A stretch of DNA of 64,000 nt from Nitrospinia bacterium (lineage in GTDB: Bacteria > Nitrospinota > Nitrospinia > Nitrospinales > JAJDAT01): contig JAJDAT010000015.1 of assembly GCA_029261715.1 (NCBI GenBank), positions 124,001-188,000 of the forward strand, written 5' to 3'. The position numbers and the translations under genes are program-made. Of the stretch, positions 46,050-53,804 are shown piece after piece; within the stretch, counting starts at the first letter, position 1, and each line of letters opens with the position of its first letter. A model generated the notes under the pieces. The model was not told where the DNA came from, ran no database searches, and saw only the letters and a list, made by a program, of their open reading frames with translations.

Positions 46050-46289
46050 AATAAATCAGCTAGATAGAGACTAAATTGTAGGAAAAATGAGGGTCTATTG
46101 AATCATTAATAAAAGGAATTTGCAAACCCTTGGCATCATATTTTAAAGAGAAAATACTCAATAAGACAAAAATGAGGGCCTAGAAACTATCAGGAAGGAA
46201 ATAAACGAAAGTGGCCGGAAGGATTAAACCAATCTAAAGCAGAAGCACAAAACGATTTTAAAAAGCAAAGCAGTCTTAACAAGTAAAAT

Positions 46290-46592
46290 CTACGCAGAGG
46301 CCGCTTCTTTCGCTCTGTGTTTTCCTAACTCTTGATTCAAAGATTCAATAGTTTTATCACTTTTTCTTAGATTAGATTTCAATTTTATACTACCAAAAAC
46401 AGTATTAAGCTTTGCTAGAAAGTAACCTATCAAAAAAGATGAAAGAATCACGTATAACAAAGAGATATGGGTCGTGTGTGAATGAAAATTCCAATCATAA
46501 TAAGTAATTTCCACAGGAACCATATTCTTTACAGAAAAGGACGTAATAATTATCAAAAGCAAAATATTAAAAATGAGTTTAAAAGTCAGCAT
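46290..46592 (-). CDS. LapA-domain (DUF1049) small membrane protein
   Basis: This 100-residue protein has two membrane helices (FNILLLIIITSFSVKNMVPVEI and ISLLYVILSSFLIGYFLAKL) and a C-terminal coiled coil (KTIESLNQELGKHRAKE), the layout of LapA proteins. In E. coli, LapA works with LapB in controlling LpxC and lipopolysaccharide synthesis. No lapB lies next to it. It follows the acidic-repeat membrane protein by 53 bases and is probably cotranscribed. Confidence 0.8.
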   Translation of the reverse strand: MLTFKLIFNILLLIIITSFSVKNMVPVEITYYDWNFHSHTTHISLLYVILSSFLIGYFLAKLNTVFGSIKLKSNLRKSDKTIESLNQELGKHRAKEAASA

Positions 46593-46645
46593 AGAAATCC
46601 AAGCGTTTTTTGGGTAAATATTTAAATAAATTAATTATATAGGTT

Positions 46646-48049
46646 TTAATGCCCTGATTTCAATTCTTCTACCGAGGGTAACTCCTCGTCAATCTCCTCA
46701 CCTTCGTGATGGTCGCTTGCAGCCAAGCGAATCTCCCCTACATGAGACGCTGTAGATTCTTCATCTGCAGGGGCTAAGGCTGGAATCACATCAGATTCAA
46801 CTTCAGTAGCTGCATGGGGTTCAGCTTCTTCACCATGCTCTTCGGCTGCTGCTTCTTCGTGGCCTTCAGACTCTTCTGCGGCTTCTTCACCATGCTCTTC
46901 GGCTGCTGCTTCTTCGTGGCCTTCAGACTCTTCTGCTGCTTCTTCACCATGTTCTTCGGCTGAAGCTTCTTCGTGGCCTTCAGACTCTTCTGCTGCTTCT
47001 TCACCGTGTTCTTCGGCAGAAGCTTCTTCTTCACCATCGCCAGATTCTTCTGCGGCTTCTTCACCATGTTCTTCGGCTGAAGCTTCTTCGTGGCCTTCAG
47101 ACTCTTCTGCTGCTTCTTCACCGTGTTCTTCGGCAGAAGCTTCTTCTTCACCATCGCCAGATTCTTCTGCAGCTTCTTCACCATGTTCTTCGGCAGAAGC
47201 TTCTTCTTCACCATCGCCAGATTCTTCTGCGGCTTCTTCACCATGTTCTTCGGCAGAAGCTTCTTCTTCACCATCGCCAGATTCTTCTGCGGCTTCTTCA
47301 CCGTGTTCTTCGGCAGAAGCTTCTTCTTCACCATCGCCAGATTCTTCTGCGGCTTCTTCACCATGTTCTTCGGCAGAAGCTTCTTCTTCACCATCGCCAG
47401 ATTCTTCTGCAGCTTCTTGATCCCCTGAAGCCGAAGAACCTTCCAATTTCTTTAATAAACTTTCAATATTAGAAACTACGCTATTTGAACTAGCTAACAC
47501 TTCAGAATCAGCATTCGCCGTTACGCCTTTAATTGCGACTAGAGCTCGTTTAAGCTCCATAATGGCCATTTTTTTCTCATAATCGCCTACCGCGTTCTCA
47601 AGCTTATGAAGGCCTTCATCTAAAGAGCCAACCTTCCCGTCAAGCTCAGAAATTGAAGAGTTAGTTTTTTCTAATCCATCTCCTACTGCCTTAACATCCG
47701 TATCCAATCTAGCAACTGAGGATTCAATCTTCTTATCTGCCTCAGATAAAGAGTTATCCAATCCGCTTATACGAGTTTCGAGATCGCTAATAAAATAAAA
47801 GTTAAACACCAAAGCCAACCCAGCGGCTCCTAACCCAACTATTGCGATCACTTTCATAAAACCCATTTCCTCTTGATCTTTATCAATTGGCTCAATGGGA
47901 GGCGCGCTACTGTGAGACTCCTCAGCAGAATAACTTTCTGAGCTACCCTGTTCATAATAAGTGCTGGCGTCTTCTCTTTCTTCTCTTTTAATGGCTTCTA
48001 TCCGCTCTTCTTGTGTTTTCTTCTCGGATTCGTTTTTTTTCTCGGTCAT
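46646..48049 (-). CDS. Membrane protein with coiled coil and highly acidic tandem-repeat tail
   Basis: This 467-residue protein has a charged cytoplasmic N-terminus (1-63), one membrane helix at 66-87 (VIAIVGLGAAGLALVFNFYF), and a coiled coil at about 90-165 made of leucine/serine heptads (LDNSLSEADKKIESSVARLD). From residue 212 to 409 there are about ten near-identical units of 19 or 20 residues (EEHGEEAAEESGDGEEEASA or EEHGEEAAEESEGHEEASA). The tail is extremely acidic with periodic histidines and would lie outside the inner membrane. Function is unknown; metal or cation binding, or spacing, are possible. GGAGAAATC before ATG supports the start. Confidence 0.85.
   Translation of the reverse strand: MTEKKNESEKKTQEERIEAIKREEREDASTYYEQGSSESYSAEESHSSAPPIEPIDKDQEEMGFMKVIAIVGLGAAGLALVFNFYFISDLETRISGLDNSLSEADKKIESSVARLDTDVKAVGDGLEKTNSSISELDGKVGSLDEGLHKLENAVGDYEKKMAIMELKRALVAIKGVTANADSEVLASSNSVVSNIESLLKKLEGSSASGDQEAAEESGDGEEEASAEEHGEEAAEESGDGEEEASAEEHGEEAAEESGDGEEEASAEEHGEEAAEESGDGEEEASAEEHGEEAAEESGDGEEEASAEEHGEEAAEESEGHEEASAEEHGEEAAEESGDGEEEASAEEHGEEAAEESEGHEEASAEEHGEEAAEESEGHEEAAAEEHGEEAAEESEGHEEAAAEEHGEEAEPHAATEVESDVIPALAPADEESTASHVGEIRLAASDHHEGEEIDEELPSVEELKSGH
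46823..47416. repeat. Coding tandem repeat, 57/60-bp units
   Basis: About ten units of 60 or 57 bp encode the acidic tail of the membrane protein. Five 60-bp copies at one end are nearly identical; the other end mixes 57-bp units. Because the period is a multiple of three, other frames stay open through it too. Confidence 0.9.
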
Positions 48050-48155
48050 GATTTCTCCAAAATCAAAATTTCTGAACCAACTATCGACGTGACAAGCTTT
48101 TCTTTAATGGCCAATTACTTGATTTAACTACTATAAATATCGCTTAAAAACAAAA

Positions 48156-48180
48156 AAGCTCTTCTCTAAACTAAGAGCTT
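48156..48180 (-). terminator. Hairpin terminator upstream of the acidic-repeat gene
   Basis: An 8-bp inverted repeat (AAGCTCTT / AAGAGCTT) is followed on the - strand by a T run. There is no - strand gene on its upstream side, so it may end a short transcript or act as an attenuator in the leader of the acidic-repeat gene, which starts 107 bases further on. The rest of the 302-base gap (48050-48351) shows no gene. Confidence 0.5.
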
Positions 48181-48351
48181 AATTTGAAAAAATATTTTAT
48201 TGAATTATACTTATATTTTAGAAACCTTCTTAAGTATAAGGAAGGGGTCCAAAGAATTGCGTCCCTTTTTAATACAACAAACCACCAACTTAATAATATA
48301 AAACGAAAAAGCTTATAGCTTTCACCGTTTCTAAAGAGACAGGGCAAAAAA

Positions 48352-49290
48352 ATGAATACAGATTTTACTAATCGCCCCCTCACTTTGTCAAGAAAAATTA
48401 AATCCCCCTTTTCTTTGTTTTTACTAATTGGCTTTTTTGCAATAAATGGGGCTATCTCATTGGCAAAAGGAAACTTTTCAGTCATTTCTCAGGTTGAAGA
48501 GATATCAAAATACCCCAAAAATAAAATTGTTTTTTTAGATTCACGTTCTACTTTTAAATTTCTTTTAGGGCATATTCCTGGCGCCGTTCATTTGCCAAAT
48601 TGGAAGGATTTCACGGAAACTAGAAATGGAGTTCCCGGATTAATTATTCAGGATTTATCTATCTTAGCGAATAAATTCTCTAGTCTTGGAATCGATAAAA
48701 GCAAAAAAATAATACTATATGGAGATCCCCATGATCCCTGGCGAACGGACGGACGTTTTCTATGGATGTTTCATTATTTAGGTTTTGAGAATATCTCTAT
48801 TTTAGAGGGTGGCACTAAACTCTGGCAAAAAAATGGAAATAAAATTGAACGAGGACGAGGCTCCAAAGTCATAAAAACCAAACTCACAGAATCGGATCTT
48901 AAACTGAACAATTCGGTAATTGCCAACAGTAATTGGATTAGCAAGCGGTTGGGAGACCCTAATTTATCCATAATCGATACTCGAACATTAAAAGAATTCA
49001 AAGGATCTACTCCTTATGGCTCTCAAAAGGGAGGGCATATTCCCGGCGCGGTTCATATCGATTGGAGGGATTTTTTTAACGAAGAAGGGCTATTAAAAAG
49101 CAGGAACACTTTGGTTGGCACTTTAGAGCAATACAATATAACAGCTAATAAGGAAGTCGTTGTTTACTGCACCGGAGGGGTCCGATCAGCTATGGCCTAT
49201 TTTGTTTTGAAATATCTAGGATTTAAAACGAGAAATTACGACGGATCTTGGTGGGATTGGAGTTCTACAAAGTTACCAGCAGAGCTTTAA
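48352..49290 (+). CDS. Exported tandem-rhodanese sulfurtransferase
   Basis: This 312-residue protein has an N-terminal hydrophobic segment (FSLFLLIGFFAINGAISLA), so it is exported or anchored. Two rhodanese domains follow. The first (IVFLDSRSTFKFLLGHIPGAVHLPNW) has no cysteine in its loop (YGDPHDPW) and is presumably structural. The second (IIDTRTLKEFKGS, GGHIPGAVHIDW) has the catalytic loop VVYCTGGVRSAMA. The layout is that of thiosulfate or mercaptopyruvate sulfurtransferases (SseA-like) acting in the periplasm. It stands alone. Confidence 0.9.
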   Translation: MNTDFTNRPLTLSRKIKSPFSLFLLIGFFAINGAISLAKGNFSVISQVEEISKYPKNKIVFLDSRSTFKFLLGHIPGAVHLPNWKDFTETRNGVPGLIIQDLSILANKFSSLGIDKSKKIILYGDPHDPWRTDGRFLWMFHYLGFENISILEGGTKLWQKNGNKIERGRGSKVIKTKLTESDLKLNNSVIANSNWISKRLGDPNLSIIDTRTLKEFKGSTPYGSQKGGHIPGAVHIDWRDFFNEEGLLKSRNTLVGTLEQYNITANKEVVVYCTGGVRSAMAYFVLKYLGFKTRNYDGSWWDWSSTKLPAEL

Positions 49291-49358
49291 GCCTCTTTAA
49301 ACTGTAAATAACGTAATTACACTCAATACAAATCTACTTCTATGTAACTATTTTAGAG

Positions 49359-49556
49359 CTAACTTATTTCCGGTAGCTTATCACCAAAAATTTGCTTAAA
49401 AACTTTAGTATTCTCTAAATGAAGTTTTTTTTCGAAATCAGTATCGTGTTTTTGAACGATTGAAGTATTTGAATTTATCGGTGCAGATTTTTCTTTTTTT
49501 TGCGTTTTTTTTGTATTTGAGACTCTGAAGTAAGAATTGCCTTTCAATACTCTCAT
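49359..49556 (-). CDS. Small basic hypothetical protein
   Basis: This 65-residue frame (MRVLKGNSYFRVSNTKKTQKKEKSA...) is Lys-rich and ends with IFGDKLPEIS. It has no signal peptide or helix and only a weak Shine-Dalgarno. It fits the - strand direction of the genes upstream. No family was recognised; it may not be real. Confidence 0.3.
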   Translation of the reverse strand: MRVLKGNSYFRVSNTKKTQKKEKSAPINSNTSIVQKHDTDFEKKLHLENTKVFKQIFGDKLPEIS

Positions 49557-49636
49557 CGAAATTAAGCCTATTTAGAGGTTTTCCTAAACGCTGTTCTTAA
49601 ACGTTGAATTTAAACCATTCACATTTCTATTTCTTA

Positions 49637-50005
49637 TCAAACACTTACTAAACTGCCACAAATTTTAGATATCATGGGAAAATCTTTCGCTTTATCTAGA
49701 AAAAAATCCGCTCCTAATTTTTCGCATTTTTTGCGAAAAATTGGTAAAGAATGATTAGTTAAAATCATTATCTTTGTGGGATATTCTGTTGCCTTGACTA
49801 CTTTGATAAAGTCCATCCCGTTTCCATCAGGTAACTGAAGATCTAAGATCATTAAATCTGGTTTCAACCAGGGTAATACTTCTCTCGCTTCATTTAAACT
49901 AGCAACCCTACCAATGGACTGAACGTTTTTAATTTCAGATAACATGGATAAGATCCGTTCTCCAACCGGTTCTGAGTCATCAACAACCAAAACTTTCATT
50001 TTCAT
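49637..50005 (-). CDS. Stand-alone receiver-domain response regulator
   Basis: This 122-residue single receiver domain has all active residues: the acidic pair in VLVVDDS, phospho-acceptor Asp55 in LMILDLQLPD, Thr in MILTNHS and Lys in FLDKAKD. The ATG at 50005 is chosen because AAGGA lies four bases upstream; an in-frame upstream extension of 17 codons is less likely. With no output domain, it may relay phosphate or act by protein contact, as CheY-like proteins do. It follows a pseudo-receiver gene and module 2 on the same strand. Confidence 0.88.
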   Translation of the reverse strand: MKMKVLVVDDSEPVGERILSMLSEIKNVQSIGRVASLNEAREVLPWLKPDLMILDLQLPDGNGMDFIKVVKATEYPTKIMILTNHSLPIFRKKCEKLGADFFLDKAKDFPMISKICGSLVSV

Positions 50006-50113
50006 TATATCCTTCCAAATCATCTGTTTTTCATTCAACATAATTTTAAGTTTCAATATTTTTGGATTGGTTAATTTTCAAAAACGACATTGGTTATTCT
50101 TCCCTTAATACGA

Positions 50114-50518
50114 TCAAGAATTCGAAGCGGCATCAGCTTTAGAATCAAGCATTTTCTGGATCGTTTCGTCAAACGTCTCTAGATCAATAGGGCTTCCTGT
50201 GTAATAAAAAACTTGACCAAATAATATTTCTTTTTCATATAAAACCGCTTCTTTTTCGTTTACTAAGACAAGATAATTTGGATCTTCTTCAGGAAACTGG
50301 TATTTGATGGAGACCATTAATTCGGAAGCTAACATTTCGGGAAGTACGCTAGGGCAAATGATTAAACGATAACTTTTTTCTTTAAGATAGGATAAAACTC
50401 CTTCTGCCCCATTGACAATATCGACATTTCCATAACCTCGATTTTCTAATTTAACTTTAAGATATAGACTGTACAAAGTATTGTCGTCTACTATTAAAAT
50501 CTCAGCATTTTTAACCAT
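50114..50518 (-). CDS. Pseudo-receiver protein lacking the phospho-acceptor
   Basis: This 134-residue protein aligns with receiver domains: ILIVDDNTLYSLYLKVKLENRGY at the start, then the strand usually holding the phospho-acceptor reads LIICPSVLPEM, with Pro where Asp is expected. The conserved Lys before the last loop is also gone (YYTGSPIDL). It cannot be phosphorylated in the usual way. Such pseudo-receivers work as docking or anti-adaptor domains. It lies between the NarL-type module 2 and a normal stand-alone receiver, all on the same strand. Confidence 0.8.
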   Translation of the reverse strand: MVKNAEILIVDDNTLYSLYLKVKLENRGYGNVDIVNGAEGVLSYLKEKSYRLIICPSVLPEMLASELMVSIKYQFPEEDPNYLVLVNEKEAVLYEKEILFGQVFYYTGSPIDLETFDETIQKMLDSKADAASNS

Positions 50519-50615
50519 TTTACTTTCCCCTTATTCCGCAATCTTTAAGTAAATAGCTTTTTGCTTTCTGGCGATCATCGTTTATCACTAAAGTCTAAAT
50601 CTTTGGATTACTTGA

Positions 50616-50702
50616 TTAAAAAAAGACAAAAAAACCAAAAAATCCTAGTGTAAACAACGCCGTAAGCCCAATTGTCCGACATCCTAATTCTTCAATAGAC
50701 AT
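50616..50702 (-). CDS. Candidate small membrane peptide (28 residues)
   Basis: AGAGG lies seven bases before an ATG that opens a 28-codon frame, MSIEELGCRTIGL followed by TALFTLGFFGFFVFF. The second half is a single hydrophobic helix long enough to cross the membrane. It lies between the module 2 regulator and the pseudo-receiver on the same strand, 129 bases downstream of a palindromic operator-like site. Single-pass small proteins often regulate membrane kinases. Chance cannot be excluded for so short a frame. Confidence 0.4.
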   Translation of the reverse strand: MSIEELGCRTIGLTALFTLGFFGFFVFF

Positions 50703-50830
50703 TTACTTTCCTCTAAAAAGATTAACGCTGACGAATGAATTAGTATTCAATTGAACTTGATTTTAATAAATACCTACGAGATGCACAGTCCCTAAAACCT
50801 TTAATTTCTTATAGAAGTTTCCTCGTAACA

Positions 50831-50848
50831 TGTAGTGGTTCCCCTACA
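50831..50848. promoter_or_regulatory. 18-bp palindromic motif, candidate operator for the module 2 regulator
   Basis: TGTAGTGGTTCCCCTACA has arms TGTAG/CTACA and an almost symmetrical centre. Very similar sequences occur at 56946-56982 before the module 2 cytochrome gene. Here it lies upstream of the small membrane peptide and pseudo-receiver genes. The remaining parts of the 425-base stretch 50519-50943 show nothing else beyond the small peptide frame. Confidence 0.55.
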
Positions 50849-50943
50849 GAAAAAATTGACCACTAAAATTGCGAGGTTCAAAAAAAGAACTTTAATAAAC
50901 GTGACTAAATTAGGAGGGTTCTAAGAAGAAAGGAGAGAAAGAT

Positions 50944-51591
50944 CTAAATATTTTCTACTAAATCGTTCTGGAGGGCGTATAAGGTGAGTTGAGCGTTATT
51001 CTTTATATTCATTTTTTCCAGAATACGAACACGATGGGTACTAATGGTATTGGGACTAACACAAAGCTCTTTAGCAATTTCAGAAACGGTTTTTCCAGAG
51101 GCTAATAAACACATAACTTGAAACTCACGATCGGAAAGAGTTTCATGAGGAGCTTTATCAGTATCAAAAACACTAAACGCAAGCTTTTCTGTAAGCTGTG
51201 GACTAATAAATTTAAACCCATCGTAAATTTTTCTAATAGCTCGAACAAGTTGATCTCCAGCGCTTTCTTTGGTCAAATACCCAGACGCCCCAGCTTTTAG
51301 ATACCTAACCGCAAAACGATCTTCTGAATACATGCTTAATACAAGCACTGGTAACTTGGGATAATTGAGCCTTATCTCCTTTAAGGTTTCTAACGACGGT
51401 TTTCCAGGCATTGATATATCTAATACAACAACATCAAGGTCATCGTTGGCAACTTTTTCTAAAACCTGTTGTCCACTCCCCGCTTCACATGCAACGACAA
51501 TATCATCCGTTTTTGAAAGAAGTTGCGCTAGACCTTCCCGAACGACAACATGATCGTCGGCGATTAGAACCTTTATTTTATTTTTTTTCAT
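50944..51591 (-). CDS. NarL/FixJ-type response regulator (module 2)
   Basis: This 215-residue regulator has a receiver with phospho-acceptor Asp58 (VVVLDISMPG), the acidic pair in VLIADDH and Lys in GYLTKES. A C-terminal LuxR-type helix-turn-helix follows (TLSDREFQVMCLLASGKTVSEIAKELCVSPNTISTHRVRILEKM). Length and linker are those of NarL/UhpA proteins. It starts two bases after the kinase gene ends, so they are tightly coupled; the HisKA_3 class of that kinase matches NarL-type partners. Operator-like palindromes at 50831 and 56965 are plausible targets. Confidence 0.94.
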   Translation of the reverse strand: MKKNKIKVLIADDHVVVREGLAQLLSKTDDIVVACEAGSGQQVLEKVANDDLDVVVLDISMPGKPSLETLKEIRLNYPKLPVLVLSMYSEDRFAVRYLKAGASGYLTKESAGDQLVRAIRKIYDGFKFISPQLTEKLAFSVFDTDKAPHETLSDREFQVMCLLASGKTVSEIAKELCVSPNTISTHRVRILEKMNIKNNAQLTLYALQNDLVENI

Positions 51592-51593
51592 TA

Positions 51594-53033
51594 TTACTTA
51601 ACTTGATAAACATTCATTTTTTCTTTGGCATCCATAAAACTATCTTCCAGAGGAATATTAACCCGAATCGAAGTTCCAAAACCGGATTGGCTTAAAATCA
51701 AAACTTCCCCTCCCCAAACGCGCGCGCGCTCCCGCATTCCCATTAATCCAAGCGATTGAGGATTAGACAGGTCAGGGGTTGAGATTCCTTTTCCATTATC
51801 AATAATTTCAAGCAATAAAGAATCTTTTATTTTTTGCAATTTTACCTGAATTTTTGAAGCGTCAGCATGTCGGGCGATATTTGTCAAAGTTTCCTGATAT
51901 ATCCTAAATAATGCCATTGCAAGATCAGGTTGTAAGGGTACTTCTTGAACGTTAAACTCCAACTTCCATTTTCCACCTATTCTTTCTTGAAAATCTTCAG
52001 CGTACCATTCTAGCGCTTCTGAAAGGCCAAGGTGATCCAAAACCTCTGGACGCAAATCGGTTGCAATTTTTCTAACTGTATCGATAGTTTGGTCAACAAA
52101 TACTAATATCCCCTCAATCTTTACGTCAAGATCGTTGGAGTCTTCTGGAAACATATTTTTTAAAGAAGTTAGATCCATTTTTAATGCCGTTAACATTTGC
52201 CCTAATTCGTCATGCACCTCTCTAGAAATTCGCGCGCTCTCTTCTTCTCTAATTGATTGCATCCTATTATTCAAATGACGAAGTTGATCGCATGAGTTTT
52301 CTAGATTTTGTTTGAATTCAACTAAGTCTTTATCCCTTACTTCGATTTGAGCCAACATCTCGTTAAATTGTTTGTAGAGTAATCCGATTTCATCAGAGCT
52401 GTCATGGTAAGCCCTAATAGAATAATCACCTTTTTGGGAAATACGTTTCTCCATAGCGGCTAAAGCAATGATAGGCTTCGAAATTATACTTTGCAGTGGA
52501 ATTGAAAGAGCTAACGAAATAGCCAAAGTAATCAATAAAATAAAACTTACAAGATAGATATAACTTTCAATCTGAGCGTTAAATTCATCCATGTCTGCAT
52601 AAAGGTATACCTTCCCGATGGACTTTCCTTTCAAAAAAATATTTTGAAATATTTCAAAATGTCCATCTATAAAATCATATGCTTTAGATTTTAAACTTGG
52701 GGGCTGAAAAAGAGAGGAAGAATTACGGGAGTACTGAACAAAAAGTTTGCCCTCCGCATCATAAAGCGCGGCAAATTCGACTTGTTTTTCTCTGCGTAAA
52801 AGAGATTCAAAGATTTCATTTCCTCTTTTAGAATCTTCGAATAGAAGAGCCGCTCGTGTCATACTTCCGGCAGAACCTGCTATAGCCAAGTTATGGCGAA
52901 CAAGGTTTTTTTTGAAAATACTGAGGTCGTTGTATGAAAACAGGCTGGTAGCAACTAATAGCGTTAATAACGCCATTGAAAGTAAAATTAAAATCAGTTT
53001 ACCACGAAGATTAAACCTCCTAAACCCGAGCAT
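51594..53033 (-). CDS. CHASE8-HAMP sensor histidine kinase (HisKA_3 type, module 2)
   Basis: This 479-residue membrane kinase has a first helix at 12-32, a periplasmic CHASE8-like domain at 33-155 (YNDLSIF, VEFAALYDAEGKLFVQYSR, IFLKGKSIGKVYLYAD) and a second helix at 160-181. HAMP follows (DYSIRAYHDSSDEIGLLYKQFNEML), then a HisKA_3 domain with His274 in EVHDELGQML, and a HATPase domain (IDNGKGIS, SLGLMGMRERA). The sensor half is a clear paralogue of the module 1 kinase, but the catalytic half is of the NarX/DegS class. Its start overlaps the yfiR-like stop by one base (TAATG), implying coupled synthesis with that periplasmic protein. Confidence 0.93.
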   Translation of the reverse strand: MLGFRRFNLRGKLILILLSMALLTLLVATSLFSYNDLSIFKKNLVRHNLAIAGSAGSMTRAALLFEDSKRGNEIFESLLRREKQVEFAALYDAEGKLFVQYSRNSSSLFQPPSLKSKAYDFIDGHFEIFQNIFLKGKSIGKVYLYADMDEFNAQIESYIYLVSFILLITLAISLALSIPLQSIISKPIIALAAMEKRISQKGDYSIRAYHDSSDEIGLLYKQFNEMLAQIEVRDKDLVEFKQNLENSCDQLRHLNNRMQSIREEESARISREVHDELGQMLTALKMDLTSLKNMFPEDSNDLDVKIEGILVFVDQTIDTVRKIATDLRPEVLDHLGLSEALEWYAEDFQERIGGKWKLEFNVQEVPLQPDLAMALFRIYQETLTNIARHADASKIQVKLQKIKDSLLLEIIDNGKGISTPDLSNPQSLGLMGMRERARVWGGEVLILSQSGFGTSIRVNIPLEDSFMDAKEKMNVYQVK

Positions 53034-53644
53034 TAATCAACTTCTAGCGCGATATCCAATAATTCTGAATCGACTCGAAGACCACTCCTTTTTATTGCCT
53101 CTTTATTGAGAGTAAATTGAATGGTGTCATTTTTAATTAGAAAATTGATTGCTGGCTTTCTCTCACCTTGCGACGGGGCTTCGCTAATGACTAAAACAGG
53201 GGAATTTCCTACTTTCTTGAGTATCTTGTCCATTAGGGAGTTTTCGACTTTTGGAACAAAAAGTATATGACAGTCGTACCATGGGTCCTTCATACCAAGT
53301 CGAAGAATACTCATTGGTCTTCCTTGATTATTCAAGTTCTCCGCTAAAACTTCTAAAAGATTCCCAAATGGATCGCGTCCAATTACGCACATTGAAAAAT
53401 CAAAAGGAGCATATAACGTATCGCTTAAAGCTGCAGTTTCTTCAGGCCATTGAATAAATTGGGTAAAATTATATAAAAACCCGGCTTTTAAAGCATACTC
53501 GACCGACTCATCCTTAAAAGCTAACGCCTTTCCATTCATCGTTAAAAACGAGAATGTGAAAACAACTAATAAGACCCAAAACTGTAGGATAGAACGACGA
53601 AAAGGAAATAATTCAGAAAATTGTTCTATAAATTTTTTAATCAT
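53033..53644 (-). CDS. YfiR-family (DUF4154) periplasmic protein, module 2
   Basis: This 203-residue protein has a signal segment at about 20-42 (WVLLVVFTFSFLTMNGKALA) and the YfiR core: AGFLYNFTQFIQWPEE, FSMCVIGRDPFG, DCHILFVPK, SPVLVISEAP, IQFTLNKEAIKRSGLRVDSELLDIA. Cys86 and Cys125 are 39 residues apart, exactly as in the module 1 copy. In Pseudomonas, YfiR binds the periplasmic CHASE8 domain of YfiN and keeps it off. Here it is translationally coupled to a CHASE8 kinase, so it is probably that kinase's periplasmic modulator. Confidence 0.92.
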   Translation of the reverse strand: MIKKFIEQFSELFPFRRSILQFWVLLVVFTFSFLTMNGKALAFKDESVEYALKAGFLYNFTQFIQWPEETAALSDTLYAPFDFSMCVIGRDPFGNLLEVLAENLNNQGRPMSILRLGMKDPWYDCHILFVPKVENSLMDKILKKVGNSPVLVISEAPSQGERKPAINFLIKNDTIQFTLNKEAIKRSGLRVDSELLDIALEVD

Positions 53645-53804
53645 TTATTTTTAATTTCTCAAGTATCTACTTCCAAGAATAGAATTAATTCAGTTCCATT
53701 AATTATTATACGACCTTACAAAAATATTTTTTCAAAAAAGTGGGCAAGACTTTTCCAAAAAGTTCAAAAAGTCACTTAAATCAAACTTTTTTTTAGCATT
53801 TTGA

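Noticed and set aside
46786-47428. Long open frames on both strands inside the acidic repeat (for example 47090-47428 + and 46786-47394 -).
   Set aside because: They arise because the 57/60-bp period is a multiple of three, so an open frame in one unit stays open in all. Their products are low-complexity Lys/Gln or Phe-rich repeats with no start signals.
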